NCBI GenBank assembly: GCA_003952965.2
Contig: CM025855.1
Coordinates: 13,769,833-13,833,832, forward strand
Source: Morella rubra
Lineage: Eukaryota > Streptophyta > Magnoliopsida > Fagales > Myricaceae
Length of the DNA stretch: 64,000 bases
Direction of reading: 5' to 3'
Part shown: piece by piece, positions 35,901 to 48,400 of the stretch
How the letters are laid out: every line of letters starts with the position of its first letter
Numbering within the stretch: position 1 is the first letter of the stretch
The notes under the pieces: generated by a model
What the model saw: only the letters and a program-made list of their open reading frames with translations
The model's database searches: none
Told to the model about the DNA's origin: nothing
Position numbers and translations under genes: made by a program

Positions 35901-38900
35901 GTAGCTATCTTTCGAAGGGAGGTAGACTCACGTTGATCAAGTCTACACTCTCTAGCCTCCCAACCTATTTTTTGTCTCTCTTTCCTATTCCTTTGGGGTT
36001 GCCAAAAGATTGGAGAAGATCCAAATGACATTTTTGTGGGGAGGTGATGATATCGAGCACAAGTTTCATCTTGTTAGATGGGATAGGGTTTGTTCTCCAA
36101 TGAGCAGTGGAGGGCTGGGTATAAGGAGACTCGATTTGTTCAGTAGAGCTTTATTGGGAAAGTGGTTGTGGCGTTTTGCCTTGGAGAGGGATAGTTTGTG
36201 GCGGGCTGTTATTGAGGATAAGTATGGTAGTGTTTCGGGAGGTTGGCGAACCAATGAGATCCATGGTTCCTAAGGTATGAGCCTGTGGGAGCACATTAGC
36301 AACGGATGGACCTTCTTTTGTGGGGACATTCGTTTCTTGGTGGGTTGTGGTCTTATAGTGAGGTTTTGGCATGATCTATGGTGTGGAGAAAGGCCTTTGA
36401 AGTTGGCATTCCCTTTTTTGTTCTCTCTTGCTAGGCGCAAGGATGCGATGGTTGCGGATTGTTTGGAGGGCGATTTCGGTTATGGGGTTTGGAATATTCA
36501 GTTTGCTAGAACTGCCAATGATTAGGAGATTGAAGACTTTTCTGCTTTCTATTCTCTGCTGTACTCTTTGGTCCTTAGGAGAAGGGAAGACAATAAAATG
36601 CTTTGGCAGGGTGCTAAGAATGGGGTCTTTTCGGTTAAGTTGCTGTATGGGCTCATTGTTGAGGGTACAAGCGAGGTTTTTCCGTGGGGGCAGATCTGGA
36701 AGACTGCTGTCCCGCCTCGTGTTTCATTCTTTTGTGTGGGAAGCGGCTCATGAGAAGGTCTGAACCATTGACAATTTAAGGAGGGGGTTATGCTTGATTA
36801 ATTGGTGCTTTCTTTGCAAGAATGATGGGGAGTCTGTGGATCATGTGCTTATCCACTGCTTGGTTGCTAGAGAGTTGTGGGTGCATGTTCTTAGGTTGTG
36901 TTTGAGTGTTAAAATTTTGGGGAGGTTAAAATTTTAGGATATTGGATTTGGTGAAAAAGTGAAGAGAGATGATTTTAATATTTATTATAGTGAAAAGTAA
37001 TGATTTGATGGGGGGAGAGAGATTATATTGTAATTTTTTATTGTGTTAAAATTTTAGAAAGTGTAAAATTTTACACTTCAAACGCACCCTTAGTATTGTC
37101 AACTACCCTTGGGTGATGCCTATGATGGTGGGTGGGGTGCTGAAGTCTTGGAAGAGGAAGTTGAACAATCCTTTGGCATTGGCTGTGTGGAATATGATTC
37201 CATTGTGCATTTGGTGGAGCTTATGGAGAGAAAGGAATGGAAGATGCTTGGAAGATTTGGGGCTGTCCTTAGAATGTTTGAAGGGAAAAATGTTGCAGAC
37301 CTTGTTTTTGTGGGCTAATGGGGTGATGGGTTCCCCTTTTGTAGACTTCAGTGATTTTCATAGTTTCCTAGCTTGCTTGTTGTAGTCGGTTCAGTACAGC
37401 CTTTGTACTGCTCCGTTTTCTTTTTCTTTCAATAAAGCTTTCCTTACTTATCAAAAAAACTTTGGTTATTATTTGTTTTTCCTTAATGGGTTTAATCCTC
37501 TCTGCTCTTCTGCATGCACCCAAAAGTTTTCTTCTTTGACCAACTAAATTGGTAAGAATGGAAGTTTCTTTTTATTGATTTTGATGCCAACCAGACAAGA
37601 TGAGGTTAAAGTCGGTACAGAAAATCTATTTAAATAGGTTGGTAGTTTCAGTTTCTTTAATTGAGTCAATAAGATGATGCTTATCATAGACCTGTACATA
37701 TACATAGTTATTGGTTTCTTTGTGTATTAAACTTTGTTGAAAATCGTCAGAAATATGCATTTGGTAATGTAGTTGTAGAATTTGTAAATGAATATGTTTG
37801 TACATAAATATAGACAAGAAAAGTAATAATACGATTCCGAAGTTGTATGATTGTTGTGAGAAAGCTATATAAGATTTATCAGTTTTACCGAATATCACTA
37901 GTTACAATTTGGGCCACAAAACAAATATGTTGTTAGGATGTAGTAGAAACATACATCTTTGAAAGTTCTTTGGTTGCCATGATGATCTTACATGGTTGGC
38001 AATCATGTGGATGCCAGCCGATTTGTGTGGGGCTTCCATTTCAAATTCATTTTACTTTTGGTATCCAGTACCTTGTTTAAGAATGTTAGACAACGTTTTA
38101 GCAAAATGCTTTGATGGTTTTCTTACATATGTTGGCTTTGTTTCTGAAGCCGTAATGGAAAGCTCTACATTTATTTAGTTATGTTTCCAGAAGTTTCTCA
38201 ACTCTTGTTTTGTGTTGACTTGCTAGTTATGTTTACAGATAAACTTCCAGCCTATCAGGTGGTCTCATTTCAAATATTGGACGTAAACATTCAAAAGATC
38301 CCACCTGATTTTAGATTAGTCTAACCATATATATATTCATTGTTATTGTTTTCTTTATCAGATTAGTAGCTGGCAGATCCCAAGTGAAGTGACAGAATTG
38401 AAAAGGAAGCAGGATGAAGAACATTTGATATCTTTCCGACATACTAGTTTATCAACTGAAAAAGGTTCTGCTCCTGTTATTCTGAATGCTCCTGCCATTA
38501 GCACAGGTGGTCGTGATGCTATTAGAACGTCAATTGTGCCAGGATCAGCATCTGCACTGGATTTGATAAAAAGAAAGTTACAGGATTCTGGATCTCCTGT
38601 TAGCTCCTCACCTGGTCCTGTGCCATCTGGAATAGCAGCATCAGAGTTAAATGGCTCGAGAGCAGTTGATACTACAGTTAAAGGTCTGCAAAGTGAGGAC
38701 AGCAGAGATAAGCTAAAAGATGCAAATGGGGATGGTAATATGTCTGACTCCTCCTCAGATTCAGAGGATACAGACAGTGGACCGACAAAGGAGGAGTGTA
38801 TTACCCAGTTTAAGGTCTTTCTTGATTCTTTTTCGTTGAGAAGTTATAGAATGTAGGAAAAATTAATCTTCTGCTTCTTGTGCCTAGGTGCTTGTTTAAG

Positions 38901-41900
38901 TAAGATCTTGCTTTTTGGGCCTTTGCTACTATAATTCAAATCTAATGATCCAAGTAGATCTGATTCACATCTAGCATTCTGCCTGGCCTCCTGCATCGGA
39001 AGCGACCCCCAAAGGGGGAGCTTCTATCAATTAGCTTTTAGAACTAGATAATAAGACCAACTTCATTCACTTCCGAAGTATGTGGAATGCTACTTGTTCA
39101 CTGGCTTCATATAGTATAGTGTAGTAGTCGACGGAGTTAGCAAAAAAGATGCATAGACGAATAAACCAAGAATACATTAAGGTCATGTTTGCCATCACAA
39201 AATTTTTAGAAATTGTTGGTGTTATGGTGAAAATTGAGGTAGACTATAGTTTTATTGGAGTTTGTGAAAAAGTAGAAGAAATTTTGAAGTATGTATGATA
39301 GATGTTGGAAAATTTTGGAGTTTAATAGGAGTTGGAGAAAAAGTGAATATTGATGATTTGATTGAATTTTTTATGTGGTTAATTAATCTGTTAGCTCCTA
39401 TGGTTTGGCTAAATTACTACGCCGGTCCTTGAGGTTTTTGCGATTCCTAGATTAGTTTTTATGGTAAGTTTTCTTCTACGAGCCTCTTTGTGGTTTGGAC
39501 CAATTCCCAGTTTAGTCCCTCTATTTACTTGGATGACGTAGATTGCCGACATGGCTAGTGGCTCGGAAATGCAAAGCATGGACGCTGACTCGACTTCCTC
39601 AACTTGAAAAATGAGCCCATGTGCCAAATGGATAAGTTTAGTATCTCTATTCACTTGGATGACAATATCTTTAGCATGTGGGGCCCACTTTTTCAAGTTG
39701 AGAAAGTCGAGTTAGTGTCCATGGTTCTCGTGTCTGTATTTCATTCGGCGTGACGTGGTAGCCGTTAGCCACGTTTGCAATTTTTGTTATCCAAGTGAAT
39801 GCATGGACTAAACTGGGAATTGGTTCAAACCACAAGGAGGCCTGTAGGAAAAAACTTACCATAGGGACTAATATGAGAATTGCAAAAACCCCAAGGACTA
39901 GTGGAGTAATTTTAGCCTTTATATTTTTCTTAGGTTAGTCCCTAGGGTAATTTTGTTTCCTACTAAGATCACTGGGTAGGGACCTTTACCAAGTTAGTCC
40001 TTCTGTCCACCTTACTATCGAAAATGTTGACGTGGCTAACTGTGACAATAAAAAAATTAAAATAAATCATTAAAATATAAATATTAATTAAATGAGAAAA
40101 ATATCAATAAAAATTCTAAAAAAATGGAAAAAAATTATTCAAAAAGGTATGACCCTCCACCCTTAACAAATATTGTATACTATGTAAATAACTGAAAATA
40201 CAAAAGAGAGACAAAGAAGTGAAATAAATTGTAAAAATGCAAAACAAATCAGAAAAATATAGAACAAAAAGAAAAGAAATCTGAAAAAGGTATGACCTTT
40301 GTCTTTTGTACTGCTGACTCTGTTTCTTTGTATCTTTGTTTTTCCTTTTTAATAAGATGGCTTACTTATCGAAAAAGGTATGACCTTCAAATTCTTTAAA
40401 AGATAATGAAACATTGGAAATTTAAATTAATAATAAGAAAAAAATATAAAGAGAAAAAATTTAAATAAAATCCCTAATAAGAAAACAAATAATCATAGCT
40501 TTCTAGAGTTTTTTTTTTTTTTTGAAATATTTCTGTTTGGATTATGTTTTGTTTGGTTTTCAATTGTACATCTATTGCAAGTTTTTGACTTGTTCTTTTG
40601 TATTTTTGAGTTTATTTTGAAGGAGTGAAGGGACATACCTTTATGTATTTTTTTTCAACAATAATGCAGTTTATGATTCTGGTTTAAATGACCTTTTGAA
40701 TATCCAATGCTTGTGGTCATTCTCGGATGTTTAAACTTGCACCTGCAGATGGTGGTGTCCCTGGTGTATATATGTTCCTCCCTATGCAAATTTATGTGCG
40801 TGTTGATAAATGATTGTCTACTACTATTCTTGGGAAATTCACAGGAAATGCTTAAGGAACGAGGAGTGGCACCATTCTCGAAATGGGATAAGGAATTGCC
40901 GAAGATAGTGTTTGATCCACGTTTCAAGGTTTGTTGGGTCTAGAGTTCATGCAGTTTTTAGGATTTCAAGATTACAAACCAATGTATGCCAAATGAAACA
41001 TAGTTTTACATCCATATAAGTCAGACATTACATATATTTGTTTGTATGTACACATGAATTGACTGTAGCATACGTAACTTTTAAATTTAGCTTTATTATC
41101 CATACATGCGGAAGGAAATATTTATCATCTGGTGTGATTTGATCAGGTTAAAAATAGGGAAATGTTAATTTAAAATGTGGGTGGATCCATTTGAATGCTC
41201 TTGATGATCAATTGATTGTAATATTATTTGGTGTGAAGGGTACCGTCCCAGATTATAATTGATAGTTTCTATACATATTGTAGACATGTATATTGCCACT
41301 GGTCATTGAAGTTAAAGTGTCCATGGACGGTGGTCTGATGGGCCGCTTTGTCCAAACCTAACCTGAAATTTAAGGACTTTGCCGCTTTTGCTGGGCCAAT
41401 TGTTTTGACCCGTTCAAATTTGAGGCTGCTCTTAGGTTTTATAAATCAACTCTTCTTGGCTCAAAATGGAAGAGATCTGTGTTTTCTTTTTCAAATATAG
41501 ATATATTTTTTTAATATATCTTTTGAACAAAAATATGACTGTGTTTGGATTTGAACTTTAGACCTTATGCTTCTTAATTGAAACTTACCTTCTACCTCAC
41601 TGAAGCAAATTTTCTCAAACATGGAATAAAATAAATACGTTTTTGTTTTAGATCTTACATTGAACTGGCTTGGCTAGCGGGGGCCCTTCTACCTCTCCTT
41701 AGGGCCAGGAATAAGCTGCAAGTTTCTTCCCAAAGCTTAAGCCAGCTAATTAGTTCTTGATTCATGGTGCTGGCATGGCTCTGCACCTGCTCAGCTAGCC
41801 AATGGACAGCCCTAGATTGGAGCAAATGGCATGTCAGCATATTTGTTCCTAATATATGTATTAGGTAATACATATCTCGGTGTTTATACAAGTTTGTGCG

Positions 41901-42414
41901 CACTCAAAAACATATAAAGACAATAGTGCTTCTACCCTTTTTCTCCCTGCTCTTTTTTCTAAGTTTTAGTTTTTTCTCCTAGGACTCATCGTTGACGGTT
42001 GTGATTTGGACTCTACAAACTATTTTGATGTATTTAAAGAGAAAATCGATTGTCTGACAATTTTGAGACTTGGACTACTACTCAAGATACATTTGTTGAA
42101 TCGGACTTCATGATGATCTTCTCGTATTATTTTTTTCATTTGTAGTTAAAGGGGGATGTGATCCTGTTAATCATATTCCGGGTTCATAAGTTCCTGCGAA
42201 CGCATCTTGGTCTTGTGAAACTAGTTGGGATTTGTCTTCATATATAGGTCAATGATGACTAATATTCAAACTTATCTCAGGCCTGCAATATTCCTTCACT
42301 TGGTCTTATCCTGGGAATAATATCCTTTGGCTCGTCTTACTTCATGGAACATCTATTAGTATGAGAATTTGTTGGCTTGAATACCATTTGGTGTATCATG
42401 TGTTCTGTCCGTTT

Positions 42415-42454
<40 letters not shown>

Positions 42455-45400
42455 ATATATATATATCTCTTCCTACTACATCTTGAGATGGTACATCTAA
42501 AGGTTTTTTTTATAATTTTTTTTGAAGATACTTTCAACTCCACACACACCAAGCTTCTACAATGTCATATGTTTCTTTTATGAGATAGCCATAGCAGTGG
42601 GGATGTGTCACCAGGGCTGATCTGTGAGGACACCGTGCTAGACATGGGTTCTGCCCTTCTATCATGCATTGTCATTTTTTAGCATTACTTTGTACGCATT
42701 AGGTTCTGCTTTTCTGTCAAACTATGTTGAGGAGTTCAATTCAATTCTAATGAGGAAAGTCTTGTTGCAGGCAATTCCAAGTTATTCCGCTAGGAGGTCT
42801 TTGTTTGAACACTATGTTAAAACACGTGCTGAAGAGGAACGGAAAGAAAAGCGAGCAGCTCAAAAAGCTGCAATCGAAGGGTTTAAGCAGTTACTGGATG
42901 AAGCATCAGAGGTCTCATAGGCCACCTTGAATTGAAGTGTCATCCCCCCCCCCCCCCTCCTCCCTCCTCCCTCCCTCCCTCCCTCCCTCCCTCCCTCCTT
43001 TTCCCCATCCGTTCCTTAATTAATATCGTTTGGATTTGGTGCTCGTGTGGAGACCTCTAATATCTTATTGAACCCCTTTCAATTTTTCAGGAGATTGATC
43101 ACAATACTGATTTTCAAACTTTCAGAAAGAAATGGGGCACTGATCCTCGGTTTGAAGTGTTGGATCGCAAGGATCGCGAACATTTATTCAATGAAAGGTA
43201 TCACTTGAAAGCAGGATATAGGTGAAGTTTTCTGAGTGTTCTATGTGCTTGTATTTCTGCAATTAATCAGCATCCGCATGCAACGATTCTGTCATCTGTT
43301 TGGTTCGTAATTCACTAATCGTGGTGGTGATTATCAGTGCTGTCATGAAGTTGCCTTATTTTGTCAGAACCTAAAGCACCTGCTTTGTGACATGGGTTGG
43401 GGGTCACTCCAGGGTCTCCTTGTTCATTAAAGAAAACATGTTCTTGAGTGGTCACCCTGTTGCTGTTTTTTTGCAGGGGTTTCTAAGCTTTTTATTTGAG
43501 CTAATTTCCTTTTAACTTTCCAAGCTCTATTTCGACCCACTTGGAATATTTAATTCCATGGAAGATAGAAGTCTGGTATACTCTTGTTACGTTAACTTCA
43601 TTCTGGTGAACTTAAACAGGGCATGTTAGCCGTGGGTTCTCTGCCATTTCAGTGAAGTACTATGTTGGAGACAACATGATTGACTAGGCGTGGTGATGAC
43701 GTGCATGATTAGACATGCTTCCTTTGTTCAATGCTCTTCATTCTTTCTGTTAGTGATTGCAGATATGCGAACTATTTGGGTTGGTTGCTTTTTGTACTTT
43801 GCCTAAACATTGAGTAAAAACAAGTCAAGTTGGTTCAGGGGCCTTTGTAGTGACATTACCCAAATATCAACATATAATTTTTCTCTTGTATGACTCTCTA
43901 CACCTGTCTTCTCCACTTAAATATTTAAGTGTAACTAATCAAGAACAACAAACAGGTTGTTAAGCGAATAAATGATATTTGGGCTGTTGGCAAAATATCA
44001 AAGGTGGAATGATATTTTCTTTTAGATGAGAAGTACCAGACCCTGAGCATGTCATTCAAGTTTATGTCTCTTGTCAGTGTTTGTTCAGCCTATAGTGTAA
44101 TAGACACCTAAGATGTTATGTTTCTACATACGTTTTGTTTTTTACTTGCTTCCTTATTCAAATCTGTTTTGAAATGTTTCCTAGACAGAAAGTTCTTATA
44201 ACCCTTGAAAGCAACATGAGTCAGCAAGTAATAGACTAGTGACCAGATTCTCGGTTCCAGTTGGGTGTGTTCTGTAGCCCTGTAATCTCTTTAAAGTAGC
44301 ATGGTAATTGTCTTTCTTTTTGTCAGATTTGTCTGTACTGGTTATATGAGTTTCTGCTACACATGCAGGGTCATTCCTTTGAAGAGGGCTGCTGAAGAAA
44401 AGGCTCAAGTCCTACGCATAGCTGCTGCCACTAGTTTCAAGTCCATGCTTAGAGACAAAGGGGATATAACTGTTGATTCACGCTGGTCCAAGGTTGGTGC
44501 TGTTGTACAAGGTTCTAGTCTGTTCATTTGCTGGAAGAGCCTGGAAATGATTTTGTTATGTTCTCAAGAGAATGCATTTTCGAGTGTCTTCAAAGATGCA
44601 GTCCACATTATTGAATCCTTTATTTTCTATTACCTCAATCTTGTCAGAATGATGGTAATTTATTTGGTAGTTTTAGAGTAGTAGAAGCTGTGTTTGACTC
44701 TTCTCACTTCTTCCCAATTGAATTTGAATTCCATGTGTTAGCCTTCAGTTATTAACAAATTAGTATTACATGTTGAGGGAGTGTTAGTGCTAATGGAAAA
44801 TTTACATTTCATTTCCTCAGAGTTTAAGCTTCCAGCGAAGTGAAAATTCTTTAGTAATGGAATCCATTCGTGACAACATGAATTTGCGTCAACTGACTGG
44901 AGCAATTGTTATGGAAAAAGAAAGGTTATTTTGACTATGTTCACAGAGTTTTGATATTTTCAAGATACGAAGATAATTTCGGAACAAGAATAATCTTCTG
45001 AACTTTCCTTGGAAGCTACCATCACTAGCTGAGTTGTCGTAGTCTATTACCACAATAAAAGTGCTACAACCCCAATTGTAGTGTCTTCTTGTTTCCAATG
45101 CACCACCATAGATCATTGCTATCATCTGCTCTATCTCACAGTCACCACTTGACACACTCATAGGTCCAACAACATTAGAAACCATGTTGTGTGTTATCTA
45201 ATCCATCGTATCCACTTTCAAATTATCTACTGACACTTACAACCTTTGTACTATTTTCACTTTCTTTTTTCTATTTCCAATAATATTTCCTTACTTATCC
45301 AAAAAAAAAAATTAGTGAAAAAGCCAAGTTGCTCTATCTATCTCTCTTCCGTTGCAAGAGAGGGGGTGAGGATAAATTGCTATGGATGGGTTCTAAGAGT

Positions 45401-48400
45401 GGTGTCTTCTCTGTGAAATCGATGTATGCTTTGCTTCTACAGGGCTCTAGTGTGGATTTTCCTTGGTGCCAATGTTGGAGGAACTTGGTTCCCCCTAGAG
45501 TAGCTTTCTTTGTTTGGGAGGCCACTCACGGGAAAATTTTGACCATTGACAACTTAAGGAGGGGAGTTTGCTTGACTAAGTGGTGCTATTTGTGCAAGAG
45601 TGATGGAGAAACTATTGATCATACTTATCAAAAGAAACGGTTGATCATATCCTTATTCATTGCTCGTGGCTAGAGGATTGTGGGCGCATGTGCTGAGCAT
45701 TCTTAACTACGATTGGGTTATGCCTAGGAAGACAGTGGATGTTTTGTATTGTTGGAGGAGGAAGTTTGAGGATCCAATTGCTTTGGCCATTGGAAGATGA
45801 TCCCTGCTTGCATTTGGTGGAGTTATGGAGGGAAAGGAATGGGAGATGTTTTGAGGACAGGGCTTTGTCTTTGCTAGTTTGGGGGTTCTATGTTGCATTC
45901 TCTTTTTCTGTGGCTAATTCGGTTTTAGGGTGTTCTTTTGTGAGTTTTTCGGATTTTCTTAGTTTTTTAGCTTATTTGCTCTAGTTGTTGTGAGTATAAT
46001 CTCTTCTACTGTCAACTTTTTTTTTTCTTTAATAAAGTTCTACTTGTAAAAAAACAATTGATAAAGACCAAAAATATATATATTTTTTGTGGGAGTAGGA
46101 GTGTTGGGGGAAATGAATGAGGCGTAATGACCAGAATTCAACTTACAATTATAACAACAAACAGCAAGCTCAAGAGCTGGGAAGCCTTCAATAAGTGAGA
46201 AACCTTTTGAAATTAGCGGTGCACTGGCAAATTACTAGTATTAGAAGGGTGGCTCTGTCTAGATTTTATTTATTTATTTAAGAATATGTATTAGTCTTTC
46301 CTTGAGAGTAAGTTTTGTTATTTTTGTTGCTGCAGGTAAAGAATAGTCTGAGAAGTGATCCAAGATACAAACTTGTTAAGCACGAGGACAGGGAAGTTTT
46401 ATTTATCGAGTATCTATCTGAACTAAAGGCTAGAGAAGAGGAATCAGAGCGAGAAGCAAAAGCCAAAAGAGAAGAGCAGGTATACACTTTTGTTCTAATT
46501 TTTTTTGTTAGGTATTCTCATCTCTCTCTCTCTCTCTTTCTCTTTCTCTCTCTGCGTCTGTGGCTTAAGCTAACATGAATTGGTATTACAAGGTGGATCC
46601 TAATGAACCATTTGTTCAGTTTGTTATGTTAGTATAGTTCAAAATTAACAATAATCATGATACATGTTACAACTTTTATGTATCGAGCATACTTCATGGA
46701 TGACCATTGCACTTCAAAAATTACATACACCACCTTGCTCGTTGCATGTTTGCTTTTTCTCTGTTTTGTTTGTTTAAATTGTTTAGTTATTTTATATATT
46801 TATGCAAATTGGAGAGGATTGCTTTTTAAGTTTTCAGGAGTAAATTTTCAATTTCATGTTGTCATTTGAGTCACTGTAGGCATTGCCAGTGTATAGACAG
46901 AAATGAGAATATTGAAAACAATGGTTCTGTAACTTGTACTGTTTATTTTTTTTCCAGTTGAGAACAATTATGTGTAAGCTGGGTGCGTACCTTGTTCCCT
47001 GTGGGTGTGCAAGTTGTAAACCATGAGTTTTGAATTTATTACTTTAAGAGAAACATAATGTGTGCTATGGAGTTAAAAATGAAAAATAAGGTGGGTAATC
47101 TGGAATTGGCAAAAAATGAAAGATGGAAATCTCTGATGAGTGAAGGTCCTCACACAAAAATGAAAGATGGAAATCTCTGATGACTGAAGGTCCTCACACT
47201 TGTGTATCATGTATGCATGTTCCCTTACTTCAGAGTAGCACATTGGTCTGGTTTATCATCTCTCTACGTATCTACATGCATGGACACACCCACATTTTCT
47301 AATTTTTTTTGGAGATGTCCCCTGTACTACAAAAAAATTAAAAATGGATCTATAAGGCCTTAATGCATTGCATTTTGTGTTATTTAGATAAAATAGAACT
47401 TTGTGGTGTTTACTGATTTTCAGGAAAAACTGAAGGAAAGGGAGCGAGAATTTCGGAAACGAAAGGAAAGAGAAGAACAAGAAATGGAGAGAGTGCGAGT
47501 AAAAGTTCGCAGGAAGGAGGCAGTTGCATCTTTCCAGGCTTTACTTGTGGAAACAATTAAAGATGCACAGGTATAGGGTTTTCACTTGCAATTTTAGTCT
47601 GGGTGGTATTGGAATAGGAAATTGCTGATGCTTATCTTGTTTGTTAACTCATCTCTAAGGTGACAGCCATGAGATAAATAATCTTGTTATAGGAAATGAT
47701 GTTTGTTGTGTTACATCCTTTATGATCACAGAAGTAGGTCATCGACTATCCTTTCTACTATAAAGCTGACTACCCTAGACTCAATGTGCTATAGTGTAGC
47801 AGGGCAGTACTTTCCAAAGAGATTTTCTCCCTTGTGGTGGCCCTAAATTCACAGGACAATAGTTCTAACCTTCAGCTTGGCTCACCTAGTAAGCATCCTA
47901 ACTGAGTATCTTCTTAATGAGCAGCGATCTAGCAGAGGTCTACCAAGAGAAGTACACAACTTAGGGCCAGCACAACCTGGTCCTATATAAACACTCTGCC
48001 CAGTTCTTGAGTTCTTGTTTTGCTTTTCTCTTCTGCTTGGCTTGTTGCCTCTGGTAACCATTTTCAGGCAGCCAAGGTGGAGGATATGAGTCAGGTAGAG
48101 GTCCAATGGCCTGCAATGTCTGGCAGGCACTTGTCTCTTCAGCAAGCTTGTCCATATTGCATGTCCCCTCAGCTGCTGTTAGCACGCACATGCACATTGT
48201 GCATGGGCCAGTGCCATATTGCCCTTTGGTTGCACAAATGCTGATTGCCATGTGCTGCACATGTTCTCCCAACTTAGCCTGCATATTTCCCTGTTTGCCC
48301 TTGCTCATGCAAGAGGCTCACAACATCCCCAATCATGTCCGTTGAGTGCAGCAGTGAATGAGCTGGAACTCAGTTGCAGGAGTGTCCAGCACCATGTTGC

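Larger units (their letters stand above)
30660..37459 (+). mobile_element. LINE B (outer): long L1-type element interrupted by an inner LINE and a MITE
   Basis: This is the longest LINE here. It has an ORF1-like region (30816-31460), an APE-type endonuclease region (about 32476-33198), RT (33482-34735), C-terminal region (35844-36890) and a tail ending 'cttacttatcaaaaaaa'. Removing the inner LINE (34743-35836 plus one AAGAGCA) rejoins RT in frame (VRFKS to KYIWDG), and removing the MITE (36894-37089 plus one TTA) rejoins the 3' ORF. Many stops and frameshifts are present, so it is dead. The 5' border is approximate and no target-site duplication was found for the whole element. Confidence 0.9.
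30102..38361 (+). other. 8.3-kb intron filled by nested LINEs and a MITE
   Basis: 30102-30660 is AT-rich and may include the LINE 5' leader. 30660-37459 is the outer LINE with its inner LINE and MITE. 37460-38361 is plain AT-rich intron with no recognised feature. Confidence 0.9.
38815..40844 (+). other. 2.0-kb intron with fold-back element and tiny LINE insertion
   Basis: It contains a MITE-like remnant (about 39184-39390), the inverted repeat 39407-39917, a related 'ttagtccctagggtaa' fragment (about 39918-40040), and the LINE tail at 40283-40387. The rest is AT-rich. Confidence 0.85.
44493..46335 (+). other. 1.8-kb intron with two LINE 3' fragments
   Basis: It holds a 69-bp LINE tail (45243-45311) immediately followed by LINE D (45312-46054). 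The rest is unremarkable AT-rich DNA. Confidence 0.85.

Noticed and set aside
34743..37459. Interpretation as two independent LINEs lying head to tail
   Set aside because: The AAGAGCA duplication and the in-frame rejoining of the outer LINE favour insertion of one LINE into another.
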